Assembly (NCBI RefSeq): GCF_964019385.1
Contig: NC_088654.1
Span: 17,568,873 to 17,632,872 of the forward strand
Length of the DNA stretch: 64,000 nucleotides
From: Sycon ciliatum
Taxonomy: Eukaryota > Porifera > Calcarea > Leucosolenida > Sycettidae
Direction: 5' to 3'
Shown: positions 22,701-30,800 of the stretch, piece after piece
Layout: each line of letters starts with the position of its first letter
How positions within the stretch are numbered: position 1 is the stretch's first letter
Program-made: the position numbers and the translations under genes
The notes under the pieces: generated by a model
Told to the model about the DNA's origin: nothing
Database searches by the model: none
What the model saw: the letters and a program-made list of their open reading frames with translations, nothing else

Positions 22701-24747
22701 GCATAACACGTTACTTTTCGGTGCAATTTAAATGGCGGTAATTTCGGTGGAGAAACCTGGCACCTAAATTTAGATTACACAAAAATAGGCACTGGAGTAT
22801 GCACGGTATGTGCAGGGAACGCTGGTCACCTAATTCTACATTACACCTGAATGCCTGATACCGAAATTTTACTGCACCTAAAATAACAAGCTATACAATA
22901 CTGTACAGGCAGAAAATTTCGTCGGTCAATAATTTCGTCCAACTCCAAAGAAAGGGAGTTCGTCCGGTTGAAAATTTCGTCCATGGATCATAAGAGTGTA
23001 TTGAAAAGCTGGACAAATCGACATTAGTCTGGCATTTAATTTAGACCCACAGCTCCTTGGACGAAAAAGACGAATATTTCTGCGTGTACAGTAACCACAA
23101 TATGAACGGCAATACAACTGTGAGCGACACCATTCGGCAATAGGGCTTGAAAGTGCTACGTCACAGCATAGCAAGAATTTCAAAAATTCAAAAACTGGAT
23201 CCACTTGGATCCGGTTTTTGTATGGATCCAAGCACATTTCAAGCGGTCTTACCCACAGCATGGTGATGTAGCCAGTGAAACTGACTGATTTGGCTACTGA
23301 GGGCGGGGTTACAACTGGTGGCGAAATAAAAGTCACACCTGCATGCGACATGAGTGGGTTGCTATGCACCCACATACTTAGGCAATAGCAAAGTCACACC
23401 TTAGTGGATCCAAAAATAGAAATCTGATGTCAACTTACTACTCCCTGGCCGTTTTGACGTCATCACTTTCAAGCCCTATACAACTGTGAGTGACACCATT
23501 CTCTGACTATAGCCTTTGATAGGCGAAGCAGCTATCAGAAGGGAAATATTTTACCCGTGACCCCTTCGTTGTTTGAAATTATTGGTGTGCGAGTAACGGC
23601 TACCCAGGGTAGCAGTGGTCGGCTCTGAGAGCGCACGGCGGAGGAGAGTTTGTTACATTATGAATTTTTAAACCAGTTTATGAATAGGCGACAAATATCA
23701 CGCTGAACTCATACGCGGTAAGGGGGAGGCGGCATGCTTTTGAACACGCCCTGTGTCACTATCAGTGGTGCAGGCCAAACCAAATCACAAATGTACAGAG
23801 CTGCTCAACGAAATCCAGCACCTGCCGGGCGTTGCGCGGCCCTAGACCTGCGAACGCTGGGCTGCGAAATGGTGCGAGGCGCAAACTGGAGAGACTAGAC
23901 TGGATTTCATTGAGCAGCGCCGTACATTCTACGCGTGTGTGGTGCGTACTCGGCTAGTCGGTTGCCAGTACTTACGCCCAAGGTTGGACGACGAATCCCA
24001 GGACGGAAGAGACACCTGAGCCCAGCCGCCGTACATTTTCGGGTACTCCGAGGGAACGGAAGACCCAACGTCGGTGAGGCAGACGTGACCGATGAACCCG
24101 ACGTCAACCCGTCGCGAACCGACCTGCACATTCGGAAGGTTGTAAACAAAATACGCGCCGCCATTTACGGTGAAGCTGTTAACAAAGTCGCCGAATCGCG
24201 GCACGCTAGCGTCTGGATCGATGATTAAGCTAGCGATGATGTTAAGCGTCGCCGCGGATCTCGTGAAGCGGATGGCCGTGCGCGCCTGGTTTCCATTGAC
24301 TGCCGCGGTGGGAAATCCCGCATAGAAGGTGTTGTCCGCGATGCGCGGAAGCACGCTTGACCGGCTCAGGGTGGCATAGTCGAGTGACGGCACGAATATA
24401 CCGCTCATGTTAATGCTCGCTGTGGCTACAGTAGGATTGGAGAGCTGTCGTACCTCGCAGCGCGACTGGCTTCCGCGATAGCACACGAAAAACTGCTGGT
24501 CATCGACTGCGCTGATGGCTAAGACCTGCTCGCCCATAAGAACAGTCGCTACTCTACCCAGAGACGTGTTGAAGATCTCTAGTCCCCTGCTTGTAGCGGC
24601 GTAGACCCGCGTATTGTGAACCACTGTGCGTCCGCTCAGGCCAGTCAGGGAGGCCATGTTTTGGCCACCTGTGCCCACTGTTGTCAACATTAGCATCAAC
24701 ACGACCGTTGCCACGCACAGGGAGTGCGAAAGCCCAGCGTGCAACAT
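2293..24747 (-). CDS. Sema-domain (plexin-like) receptor gene, five 5' exons, partial
   Basis: Host gene assembled from five minus-strand exons: 24747-23976, 21363-21290, 8935-8789, 8257-8030 and 2430-2293. All introns are GT-AG, phases agree at every junction (1, 0, 0, 0), and the total is exactly 453 codons. The product starts with a hydrophobic signal peptide (about residues 1-28) and continues as a Sema beta-propeller. Sema hallmarks occur in the right order: a Cys pair with CEVRQLSN, then VCLTD, then SCNFKLEGARIAEYI, then VFFVGTSTGEIMK, then PVTDITIS with YYATL. The Cys spacing and GTSxGxIxK strand look more like plexins than semaphorins. Plexins are cell-surface receptors for semaphorins with PSI and IPT/TIG repeats after Sema; those exons would lie left of position 1. 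The start codon is supported by an in-frame stop about 17 codons upstream. Family call is firm; the plexin subclass is inference. Confidence 0.85.
2490..2538. repeat. (CA)n at SINE 3' boundary
   Basis: Short (CA)n tract between Sema exon 5's acceptor (about 55 bases away) and the 3' end of the SINE copy. Confidence 0.85.
2539..3225 (-). mobile_element. tRNA-derived SINE, long copy
   Basis: The minus strand starts with a tRNA-like head (3225-3152) with an A-box-like TGGTGCAGTGGT and a mutated B box. It is followed by a pyrimidine-rich body, A-rich stretches and an end segment at 2585-2720. A second copy lies at 46398-46790. Both copies are bracketed by (TG)n: 3226 onward at the 5' side and 2490-2538 at the 3' side here. 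The B box is damaged (GGGTTAAATTCCC), so this copy should be transcriptionally weak. The copy holds about 290 bases (2745-3040) missing from the 46-kb copy. Confidence 0.7.
3226..3345. repeat. (CA)n / CAGA microsatellite at SINE 5' boundary
   Basis: Mixed (CA)n with CAGA units directly abutting the tRNA-like head of the SINE. The 46-kb copy has the same arrangement. Confidence 0.95.
3346..3873. other. Intergenic/unassigned
   Basis: No gene, TIR pair or tandem repeat recognised. Confidence 0.4.
3874..3990. repeat. (CA)n microsatellite
   Basis: Interrupted (CA)n with CATA and CACG variants. Confidence 0.95.
4029..4237. mobile_element. Small TIR element (about 209 bp)
   Basis: Ends are inverted copies of ACTGTAATTTCAGAAATTTT with about 3 mismatches over 25 bases. 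No coding capacity. The interior is rich in CCGAAAAT words. Confidence 0.6.
4497..4705 (-). mobile_element. RTE-like LINE 3' tail fragment
   Basis: Minus-strand match to the 3' UTR end of the LINE at 46830-47577: shared blocks around GGGGACACGT, GTAATGGCAGTGTTTA and CAGGACCAGG. As there, the end runs directly into (TG)n (4480-4520 read on the minus strand). Confidence 0.7.
4709..4733. repeat. (CA)n microsatellite
   Basis: Pure (CA)12-13. Confidence 0.95.
5038..5225. mobile_element. Tigger/pogo-like MITE
   Basis: TIR CAGTCAACTTCGC / GCGAAGTTGACTG flanked by TA on both sides (5036-5037 and 5226-5227). Repeated 'ataacgaca' motifs lie inside both ends. No coding sequence. Typical of a non-autonomous Tc1/mariner-superfamily element. 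Confidence 0.8.
5228..5760. repeat. Diverged copy of the 13.1-kb foldback arm
   Basis: The segment around 5330-5480 shares the CAGACAGCTGTTTCGCT word and the following 'agctc.tcagtg.aggcaga' pattern with the arms at 13120-13413 and 13707-14000, at much lower identity. Rest unassigned. Confidence 0.45.
5783..7420. repeat. Three tandem palindromic units (about 615-630 bp)
   Basis: Units start near 5783, 6396 and 7022; the third is truncated. Each begins with a roughly 175-bp inverted-repeat block (TIR GAAAGCCCTATTTGAAT / ATTCAAATAGGGCTTTC, core rich in GGTACGG). A large palindrome follows, whose two arms both contain an RNA polymerase III B-box word (GGTTCGAATCC at 6039, 6656 and 7285; inverted at 6293 and 6921). 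Poly(T/A) loops and a (CAAA)n track lie in the middle. Confidence 0.8.
7425..7572. repeat. Two tandem 74-bp units, each a hairpin
   Basis: Period 74 (7425-7498, 7499-7572). Unit 1 contains a perfect palindrome at 7449-7492 with 21-bp arms and a 2-base loop (arm AGCTATGCAGAAGACGTTAC...). Unit 2 differs at one or two arm positions. Confidence 0.9.
7574..7819. mobile_element. MITE with 29-bp TIRs
   Basis: Ends TACTGTATAGCAGGAAATTT... and its inverted partner match at about 28 of 29 bases. The ends coincide with TA, as in Tc1/mariner-type insertions. AT-rich interior without coding capacity. Confidence 0.75.
7820..8029. other. Sema intron 4 remainder
   Basis: Intron sequence immediately after the exon 4 donor; nothing else recognised. 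Confidence 0.6.
8030..8257 (-). CDS. Sema gene exon 4
   Basis: A 228-base, 76-codon, phase 0-0 exon with a strong acceptor (cttcttcttcctgcag) and the donor AAG|GTGAGG. It ends in PVFFVGTSTGEIMK, the canonical late-Sema strand (flGTsxGxlxKv). The neighbouring intron contains the 200-N gap, which does not touch the exon. Confidence 0.85.
8501..8700. other. Assembly gap (200 N)
   Basis: Exactly 200 N, so probably a fixed-size placeholder. It lies in the intron between Sema exons 3 and 4. The left flank contains (GATA)n-type repeats (8320-8335, 8430-8450). Confidence 0.99.
8789..8935 (-). CDS. Sema gene exon 3
   Basis: A 147-base, 49-codon, phase 0-0 exon between the acceptor ttcacacag and the donor TTT|GTAAGA. 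It contains LLFANTLHSCNFKLEG, the Sema segment equivalent to the 'SALCxF' strand of plexins. A long (TG)n tract sits about 30 bases upstream of the acceptor on the transcribed strand, where a pyrimidine tract would be expected. Confidence 0.8.
8965..9090. repeat. (CA)n with CAGA/AAGC units, upstream of Sema exon 3
   Basis: On the transcribed strand this is a (TG)n tract ending about 30 bases before the exon 3 acceptor. Confidence 0.95.
9290..9475. repeat. AAAACAAGC-type tandem array
   Basis: Two clusters of imperfect 7-10-base units (aaaacaagc, aaaaccgagc, aaaaggaggc) separated by about 60 bases of other sequence. Confidence 0.8.
9970..10021 (+). pseudogene. LINE reverse transcriptase fragment, 5' piece
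   Basis: Reads FALEANQRLGLLRE and stops at the hAT insertion. The reading frame resumes at 12181 (EASRILDSAGRL). Together the two pieces form the C-terminal segment of a CR1/jockey-type LINE ORF2. Confidence 0.65.
10241..10594. mobile_element. MITE, TAGGGCTTGAAAGTG family, copy 1
   Basis: TIR TAGGGCTTGAAAGTG / CACTTTCAAGCCCTA. About 85-90% identical by eye to the copy at 23141-23480, including the internal GGATCC-containing repeat. No coding capacity. Confidence 0.85.
10591..11742. mobile_element. Possible TIR element (TAGGCCATTCCCAAAT ends)
   Basis: TAGGCCATTCCCAAATCGGCC at the left and an imperfect inverted partner GGCCGATATGGGAAAGGCCTA at the right. Internal CGGC-rich words recur at both ends. 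Boundaries are uncertain because of nested insertions. Confidence 0.4.
10718..11062. mobile_element. Foldback/MITE with 40-bp inverted ends
   Basis: Ends AGAAAGGTTTGCTCCCCACA... and an inverted copy at 11023-11062, including the duplicated word GCGGAATAGCGCGAGC at the right. The interior resembles 40010-40640 and 20570-20670, so this is a dispersed family. Confidence 0.75.
11728..12046 (+). pseudogene. hAT transposase C-terminal (dimerisation) remnant
   Basis: The + strand encodes about 105 residues ending in DVFPNIHVLLRIAS, TLPVTSAENERSNTALKWLK and HYLRSS. This is the conserved hAT C-terminal dimerisation block as found in DUF4371/ZMYM-type (52-kDa-repressor-like) hAT transposases. The DDE catalytic part is absent, so the element cannot move itself. 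It ends abruptly at a CTAGCCCTTTCCCAAAGG word that is also the TIR of the element at 59722. Confidence 0.8.
12181..12820 (+). pseudogene. LINE ORF2 C-terminus and 3' UTR
   Basis: The open frame to the TGA at 12721-12723 encodes YKGFVRPIMEYAPLVWAS and LDLVQRRAMKVIG, the thumb/C-terminal region of CR1/jockey-clade LINE reverse transcriptases, followed by a basic tail. The 3' UTR contains (TATT)n and (CT)n. It is interrupted at its 5' side by the 2.16-kb hAT element and truncated upstream of about 9970. Confidence 0.85.
12821..13119. other. Unassigned intron sequence
   Basis: No gene or TIR element recognised. Confidence 0.4.
13120..14000. mobile_element. Foldback with two 294-bp near-identical arms
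   Basis: Arms 13120-13413 and 13707-14000 are inverted copies differing at about three positions; the spacer is 293 bp. Related diverged sequence occurs at 5330-5480. The apparent reading frames in the arms mirror each other and are not convincing genes. Confidence 0.9.
14001..15480. other. Unassigned Sema intron sequence
   Basis: No recognised element. Short open stretches on the + strand (for example 14414-14600, 15293-15490) show no known domain. Confidence 0.4.
15493..15831 (+). other. Unidentified coding-like ORF inside intron
   Basis: An open frame of about 105 codons with non-repetitive composition, including QIESFFVVAVAGQIPAT and LSTFFEEIRNFSGGRYT. A possible acceptor (ctttctcag) lies at its start region. 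No family recognised. It is antisense to the Sema gene, so it is either a relic of a mobile-element gene or a nested exon. Confidence 0.25.
16087..16165. mobile_element. CAGTGCTGGCAACT mini-element, hairpin form
   Basis: A 79-bp near-perfect palindrome with ends CAGTGCTGGCAACTGAAAC / inverted partner and a 9-base loop. Same TIR as the two TA-flanked elements at 53002-53122 and 53172-53311, so it is the shortest member of that family. Confidence 0.85.
16166..16798. other. Unassigned intron sequence
   Basis: Nothing recognised. Confidence 0.4.
16799..18346. mobile_element. hAT5-like element, 17-bp TIR, 5-bp TSD
   Basis: Perfect 17-bp TIR CAGGCGCGTACGCAGGG / CCCTGCGTACGCGCCTG with flanking 5-bp direct repeats aagcc (16794-16798 and 18347-18351). 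An 18-G run follows the left TIR. No transposase domain seen in the 1.55-kb interior: non-autonomous. Confidence 0.85.
18502..18720. mobile_element. Tigger-like MITE (CAGTAAAACCTGYCAAGG), truncated
   Basis: Left end preceded by TA (18500-18501) and the same 'gaccacctgtc-tagaagaccac' body as the copies at 47966-48136 and 58460-58637, here with an internal duplication. The right end is lost at the hAT insertion (18721). Confidence 0.8.
18721..20787. mobile_element. hAT element with 8-bp TSD
   Basis: Ends TAGGGGTGAAACGA / TCGTTTCACCCCTA, flanked by the perfect 8-bp duplication gcggttgc (18713-18720 and 20788-20795). This is the classic hAT signature. No transposase reading frame. The interior carries three tandem 227-bp units and two copies of the palindrome CGTCGTACTAGTACGACG (20266, 20307). 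Confidence 0.9.
19558..20238. repeat. Three identical 227-bp tandem units
   Basis: Units start at 19558, 19785 and 20012 with a constant period of 227 and no difference seen between copies. They lie within the hAT element, so the amplification postdates or accompanied that insertion. Confidence 0.95.
20788..21289. other. Sema intron 2, 5' part
   Basis: Sequence between the hAT element and exon 2; no feature recognised. Confidence 0.4.
21290..21363 (-). CDS. Sema gene exon 2
   Basis: A 74-base exon (2 bases plus 24 codons) after the acceptor ctatctag and before the donor CAG|GTCAGT. It reads VGNTIVDAHLDSASIYIAF. It supplies the strand expected between the VCLTD segment and the SCNF segment of a Sema domain. 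Joined to exon 1 (phase 1), the split codon becomes Leu. A GT-rich tract lies directly upstream of its acceptor, and the polypyrimidine tract is weak. Confidence 0.75.
21381..21520. repeat. (CA)-rich tract beside Sema exon 2
   Basis: CA/CG-rich imperfect repeat. Read on the transcribed strand it is a (TG)-rich run ending about 17 bases before the exon 2 acceptor. Confidence 0.85.
22104..22318. mobile_element. Palindromic element, 91-bp arms
   Basis: Arms 22104-22194 and 22228-22318 are inverted copies (AGAGAGCTTGAAAGCTC at the outside, GAACTGATAGGAACGTC inside). The outer word also occurs in the 5.8-7.4-kb array. Confidence 0.8.
22607..22705. repeat. Dispersed repeat, ACAAAAGAGAAAGACCAAGG arm
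   Basis: Single arm of the family that forms foldbacks at 47697-47850 and 57082-57800. Confidence 0.75.
23141..23480. mobile_element. MITE, TAGGGCTTGAAAGTG family, copy 2
   Basis: Same TIRs and body as 10241-10594. Flanked by a longer direct repeat, acaactgtgag-Y-gacaccattc, seen at about 23117 and 23481, which is longer than a normal target duplication. Confidence 0.85.
23976..24747 (-). CDS. Sema gene exon 1 (signal peptide, first Sema blades)
   Basis: Begins at an ATG (24747-24745) and encodes 257 codons plus one base. It ends at a consensus donor GTAAGTA (intron starts at 23975), phase 1. Residues 1-28 form a signal peptide with the hydrophobic core VVLMLML. The remainder carries the VCYRGSQSRCEV and HVCLTD segments typical of the first half of a Sema domain. 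A weaker donor (CAG|GTGTCT) a little earlier is disfavoured because only the GTAAGTA donor gives a phase that joins exon 2. Confidence 0.85.
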
Positions 24748-25280
24748 GCTTGCTCCAGTGTCCGCAACAGCAATTCCTTCCGAAAAAGAGCCAGGCCACT
24801 AGCCTACTGCCTAGTGACCGACGGGGCTGATGCCGTGGATATGTACGGCCGCCAACAAATGCTACTGTGCTTGCAAGCTAAGGGGAAAGCGATACCTAGC
24901 CAAGGTACTCTCCTCCTTCCACTCCGACGCTAACTTCCGTAGGGAGCAGGGCGGCAACTCGCGTCCGCCACACACTGTGCTGCGCAATGCAATGGCCCTG
25001 AGCGCAACTTACTGCAGCATGCCGGCCAAGAAAATATTTACTCCGGAGAAAACGCTCGAGCTGACTCGAGCACCTACGCACACACACTTGCCACCTTACT
25101 AGCTGTCGTCGAACTCAGCGTGTCGCTGGTATTTCCTCCTTCCGTGGCGAAGATCCTGCGCGGGCAGAATACCCCAGACTACCTGCCGGACCAGTGCTTG
25201 TGTCAGTAAGGCAACACTTTCTTGCAAACGGCCGCGGTGACAAACTAAACCCTGTTCCACTTCTACTGCTTCTAGCTACA
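24748..25280 (-). promoter_or_regulatory. Upstream region of the Sema gene
   Basis: The stretch directly 5' of the Sema start codon should hold the 5' UTR and core promoter. An in-frame TAG lies about 17 codons upstream. No clear TATA box or initiator could be assigned, and an upstream non-coding exon cannot be excluded. Confidence 0.3.
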
Positions 25281-26246
25281 TTCGGTCAGTTTTGAGTCAG
25301 GAAAGTGGGGGGAACTACACACACTAGTACGTAGTACTGGTCTACAATACAGACATGGTACATGTAGTACTGCATCATATCAGTACAGTACATGTAGAGC
25401 CGATGGCGATGGCGATGTAGTTGTAGAGCCGATCGTATCATGACCTTGATCATTGATATTGTTGATGGCTAGCTGTGTGCTGGCGGACCAGTGGCGATGC
25501 TGCATAGCTGAGCGGGGTGACCTGGCTCAGTGACTGCACAGTCTGTCAGCCAGTGCAGTGCTGACAGTCTTGCAACTGTACCCACACTCCACAGGCCACA
25601 TTGTCATTCATGTACAACGAGTTACGTACGGTACTACCGTACTGGCAATACCGTATATTCTCTATTATAACTAATATCAAGAGTACAAGTCATGTACATG
25701 TCATAACCCCCCAGAGCCTACTAGTACTAGAGTACTAGTACTAGTAGTAGTACCCATGGCCTCGTCGGGACATCACCAACCTCGTCGGCAGCGAGCACCT
25801 TCTCACAACAGTCGTCATGGTGATGACTATGACTGTTACAGCTGACGAGCTGAGAGAAGGACGCCATGGGCAGAAGTTGGAAAAAGACAAGAAAAAAGAA
25901 AAAGAACAAAAGAACAAAAGAACAAAAGAAAAAAGAAATATAAATTACAAATAATTTAATTACAGAGGAAGACAAGAAAATAACATCACAAATCCTTCCA
26001 GACGTGATCCCTGCAGCGGCAGCAACGTGAACAATACAACGGCGGCAACACGACGACTTCTACAACACAAAAAACGAAAATTATAAAAATCCTACCAACC
26101 CGTAGAGTAACGAGGGTCCGAACCTGGGTTTTCCCAATACGGTTCAAATGGTCGCAAGACCGGGACTCTGCCAACCGGTTTATGGTTGTAGTCAGGAGCA
26201 CTACGCGTCCTCGCCTTGTAACATGCTGTCAAAATCGAAAAACATG
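25281..26246. other. Intergenic, simple-sequence-rich
   Basis: Contains (AGTACT)-type and GAACAAAA-type short tandem repeats (25720-25760, 25895-25940). No gene recognised. Confidence 0.5.
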
Positions 26247-26292
26247 TTAAAGGGGAAGTGCATCGATTTTTCGAGTAGGGTCCAGAAGAAAG

Positions 26293-27178
26293 ACAATTTG
26301 ATGTCGGTTCGAATGGCATATCTCTCGCTTCCATACGATAAGCCAAACTTGCCAAATCGCCAATTGTATGCTCACGTTGCCATAGCGACCAGCGCAGTGA
26401 TGACGTACGAAAGGCTTAGCTCCACCACAGAGAAGGTCGATCACTGCAGAATTTGGTCATTTTCAATTGGTTTATTGTATTCACGAAGTGAAAGAAGGGC
26501 TGTGTTCAATGCTGTTAGTGCAGTGAACTGTTTGTTAGTAGTCCTCTCGGTTGTGTACTGGGACGTGACACCGACAGGAGAAAGCTGGAGTGCGGAGACA
26601 CCAGCAGACAAGCGAAAATAGTGACGAACAAAATGCTGAAATCTTGGTTGGGACAAATCAGACGTTCAGCATTTCCCCCAACCAAGGACCATGCCGTTTG
26701 CTCTTTCCACTTCCTGAAGATGAATGTGATGCTTCCTGGCGACTCTGCTATCTCTCGTAACATCTTCTGAAGCCAGGTGAGACGACGGGTGGTGGAGATT
26801 GACGAATGAAATAAAGTCGTAGGTTTGAAAGTTTGCAGAAAATGTCTCAGGAGAGATGGCGAATTCCGAGCATCTTGTCCTGGAGGAAACCATTTCCTAG
26901 GCGCAGTCAGCCTAGGGAAATGCATGAGAAGGGCGATAAATAGTTCACGACACTAACAGCATTGAACACAGCACTTCTTTCACATCGTAAATACAATAAG
27001 ACAATTGAAAAATGACCAATTTCTGCAGTGATCGACCTTCTCTGTGGAGGAGCTAAGCCTTTCATACGTCATCACTGCTCTGGTCCCTATGGCAACGTGA
27101 GCATACAATTGGCGATTTGGCAAGTTTGGCTTATCGTATGGAAGCGAGAGATATGCCATTCGAACCGATATCAAAATA
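26293..27178. mobile_element. Foldback nested in the TTAA element
   Basis: Inverted arms about 26300-26525 and 26945-27170 (GTCGGTTCGAATGGCATATC... and its inverse). The uninterrupted opposite arm of the host element (near 33165-33172) shows where it inserted. Confidence 0.75.
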
Positions 27179-28589
27179 GAGAGGTTTTGCATTCCGAATT
27201 TCGGAATTATTTTCGACTGTGCTTTTCCGAAAAAAGCGCGTTCCGAAAAACGGTATTTTCAGTGTTTTGCATTCCGAAAATCTGATTCGACTTCGTTTCC
27301 AAGGGTTGGTTGCCATGCAAAACAAAATGGAGAGCGTCGAAGGGGTTGAGCAGGATGGGTAGGACTAAAGGGACAAGCCCAACTATTTTTGCAGTTTTCT
27401 GTCATAAAAAAATAAACGTCACAGGCTGCTCTTCGCAGGTGTCCGCGTCGGAGCGGTCCGGGCGAGCGACCGCATCTCAGTGGGACACTTGTCCGTGGCC
27501 GTTGTACTGGAAATCTGTGGCAGAACCTTGCCATGCCAGAGGCTACACACACCCGGGTACCTATACCGGGATAGACAAATCCTTGGTGTTGCTTCTTTCA
27601 TTTTTATTTGTTCTTGCTGAGAAAGAAACGTTGCTGCTTGGAAAGCTTTCTGTTCACTCCAGCGACTTTCCTCTAGTAACGTTGCTCACTGATAATGATC
27701 ATAGCTCGTGATACCAATGGTGAAGAGAAGCTGGGTTTCTTGCCATTTGCAACTTCCTGGCTCTGAAAATATAGCTTGAACAAATAAGAGCTCCAAGTAT
27801 TTTAGTTTTAGATTTCGATGTGCCAGACCTATCGTTACGAGATGCAGAGATGAGGAGCAAGGGAGGCGTTGGACTAATGCCAATAATGGTTTTATGGCCC
27901 AGACAACGCCAGCGATTTTCACTTGTCAAGTTGGAGCAGGCAGATGACAGATTATTTGAGCATTTATAGCGGAGTGGGTGGTTTGCTAAAGAGAATCGTC
28001 TCAGTACCTCATGGTTACTAGTATCTGACAAATGCCTCTTATTGCTAGTCTGCATTATTGAGCATAGCAGAATTGATCATGTCACAAGTAGTGTCAAGAC
28101 TTGATGGCCTACGATTATACTCAGATCATGTTGTAACTTCACGGGAATATCCGTCCTGCCACTTTACGCTCTCCCAAAATTGCCTGCAGGAGTCACGTGC
28201 CTGTGCAAGGGACAATGCGTTTGCATTGCTTACGGATGCAAGCGGATGGAGTGTAGACCAGATGAGAAAAAGTGATCCGGATATTCAACTAGCTTGGACC
28301 GCCATTATAAATTTGCCTGATGCCTGGACTATCTGAACATTGCTCCAAACCAATCCACAGAAGCAATACCCACACAGGAAGCCAAATGATAAACCCATTC
28401 ATCAGCTATCGAACCTTTCATCAAAACATAATGCAGTGCATGCCTACTACTACTCAAACGAGATCAACGGATGCCACATGCCACACAGATACAACGTGGA
28501 GGCTCAGTATTTTCAAGACCCCGTGCAGTCTAGACAACTAGAACAACGAGGTTTGCACCTAATGTCCCTCGATTTGCTTGCCGTATTTA

Positions 28590-29206
28590 GTTCCTTGCAA
28601 TTGAAGCAAGCCGTATCCGAGAACCGGTCACTGAGTTTGCAGTGTCGTCGTCGCGTGTATGTTGCCGTGGTGCTCTCTACCCTCCTGTACGGCGCCTCAA
28701 CCTGGACAACGAAGGCTCCGGACCTACGACACCTCAACCTTTTCCACCATCAATGTGTCAGATCTATCGTTGGAGTGTCGCGACGGCAGCAATGGGAGAC
28801 CCACGCAACGTCCTCAGCCCTTGCAAAGGCCCTTGGAGTGCCTGAGGACATTGGTCACATCATACGGGAATGACGTTTGCGCTGGCTTGGACACGTGGCA
28901 CGGAGGGAAGATCACCGGTTGCCGAAGTGTGTTCTCTTCGGTGAACTGCCTGCCCCGCGCCCCGCGCGTGATCCACGCAAGAGGTGGAGGGACGTTGTTA
29001 TGCATGACTTTGAGCCGGTTGAGCCACCGGTACCAACATGTGGATGGTACGATGCAGCCCAGAACCATCCGGAGTGGCGTGCCATTGCCCATCGACCACA
29101 CAAGGCACCCTCTGCTGCTGGCTACGGTTGCGCCTGCGGCCGCATGTTCCGTCGAAGCGGCGACCTGAAACGCCATCAGTCATTCTGTCGTGGACTGGAG
29201 AAATAA
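28590..29206 (+). pseudogene. RTE-like LINE C-terminus with zinc finger, one internal stop
   Basis: A single frame encodes RRVYVAVVLSTLLYGASTW, then after one TGA (28871-28873) RLRWLGHVARREDHRLPK and RDPRKRWRD, ending in a C2H2-type finger CACGRMFRRSGDLKRHQ-SFC. This is the end of ORF2 of an RTE-like LINE family whose last domain is a zinc finger. It lies in the loop of the TTAA composite. The N-terminal endonuclease and most of the reverse transcriptase are absent. Confidence 0.8.
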
Positions 29207-29592
29207 CAATGCGGTATCATTGCTACGCAATGGGCAAGGTCAAGGTGTGTTTATGGTGGTACAGGTAATGCTATGTACGCCTCTTTGGTCGCTCACACAT
29301 TATCCATTGCCGGCATTGGTTACACGTTATTATCAATTTGTTATGACCTTCGCTGGTCTGCACACCCACCCACTCTACTCTCTACTCTACTCTCTGAAGT
29401 TGAGACTTTCGTTTGCCATTTCATCCGGTAGTTTGACTCTCTGAGAATATCCCTGCTACATGTACATGTATAATATAATTTATACTTTACAATTATCCTT
29501 GTACGTGTCTATCTTCTTGACACCATGACTTTCTTTGAAGGTCTTGTAGCTATGAAATGTTATTTGCTGCAGGCCATGTGTGTGGTGTGGTG

Positions 29593-30029
29593 TGTGTGTG
29601 TGTGTGTGCATCCGTGAATGTCCCACGCTTGGCCCGTGGGTAAATATACAGTCATGTATATGTTATATGCCACACCAATTTCGCTATCTGTATAATATTA
29701 TGCAGCACAGTGGCAGGCATAGAGAGAGAGAGCGAGAGGGAGAGAGACGTTTTAATGTCTCTGATGTGAATTCTTCACTACTACATAATCTACATTGTAC
29801 TTGTATGATCGAGCGTATGAGTGTGTGTGTGTGTGTACTTGTATGATCGAGCGTACAAGTGTGTGTGTGTGGGTGTGCATTTGCAGATTTGGTGCTTCTC
29901 TTGCGACGGGCGTATACATGGTGTGTGTGGGTGCATCCGTGAATGCCCCATGTGTGCGTAAATATACAGTCATGTACGTGTTCTGTGCCATTCAATTTCA
30001 CTAACTGTATATGCAGCACAGTGGCAGGC

Positions 30030-30070
<41 letters not shown>

Positions 30071-30200
30071 TACGTTTTAATAATGTGTCTGAGGTGAATT
30101 CTTCACTACTACATGTACTTGTATGATCGAGCGTACGGATGTGTGTGTGTGTGTGTGCGTGTGAATGTCCCACGCATAGCCACGTGCGCGGTGCCACACA
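29593..30200. repeat. Three imperfect repeats with (GT)n and (GA)n
   Basis: Units near 29593, 29820 and 30110 share the order GT tract, 'gtgaatgtcccacg', 'atatacagtcatgta', 'cagcacagtggcaggcatag', GA tract, 'gaattcttcactactaca', 'cttgtatgatcgagcgta'. The units differ in length. Confidence 0.8.
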
Positions 30201-30239
30201 ATTTCATTATGTGTAGAACAGCGGCTGGTAGAGAGATAG

Positions 30240-30800
30240 AGACAGACAGACAGACACAGAAAGACAGAAACGGAGGGATGCTGCGCATAAACAGGGAGAC
30301 AGCTGGAGAGTTACACAGACAAACACAGACAGGCAGACAGAAAGGCCGTGACGAAGATTCAGAGAAACACAGAGAGAGAGAGAGAGGGGGGGGGGGGGAG
30401 AGAGAAGAAGAGAAGAGAGAGAGAGACACGCGCACACGCACACACACACACAGAAACAGAGAGAGAAAACTGAGAAAGAAAGAGACAGAGAACAGTGACC
30501 GAGTGAGGGACAAAGAGAGACACACAGAGAAAGACTGAAGAAGAGAAGCAGACAGAAAAACAGAGACAGACAGATGGAGACAGAGAAACAGAAAGGAAGA
30601 CAGACAGACAGACAGATGGACAGACAGACAGATAGGGACAGGCACACGGACAGAACGAGATAGGCAGACAGCTAGAGAATGACAAAGACAGGCATACAGA
30701 AAAACCAAGACACAGACAGAGACACATAGACACAGAGAGAGAGAGAGAGGCAGACAGATAGATATATTAATAGAATAGAGAGACAGACAGACAGAGAAAC
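30240..30800. repeat. GACA/GAGA simple-sequence field
   Basis: About 560 bases almost wholly of A/G with CAGA, GACAGACA and GAGA units. Long reading frames across it (Ser/Leu/Cys-rich on the minus strand) are compositional artefacts. Confidence 0.95.

Noticed and set aside
23976-24020. Alternative exon 1 donor CAG|GTGTCT
   Set aside because: It would give phase 0, which cannot join exon 2 in frame; the GTAAGTA donor does.
26515-26925. 136-codon frame on the minus strand
   Set aside because: It spans the unique centre of a nested foldback; no domain and no splice context.
30109-30733. Ser/Leu/Cys-rich frame of about 200 codons on the minus strand
   Set aside because: It is the complement of a GACA/GAGA simple-sequence field present in all frames.
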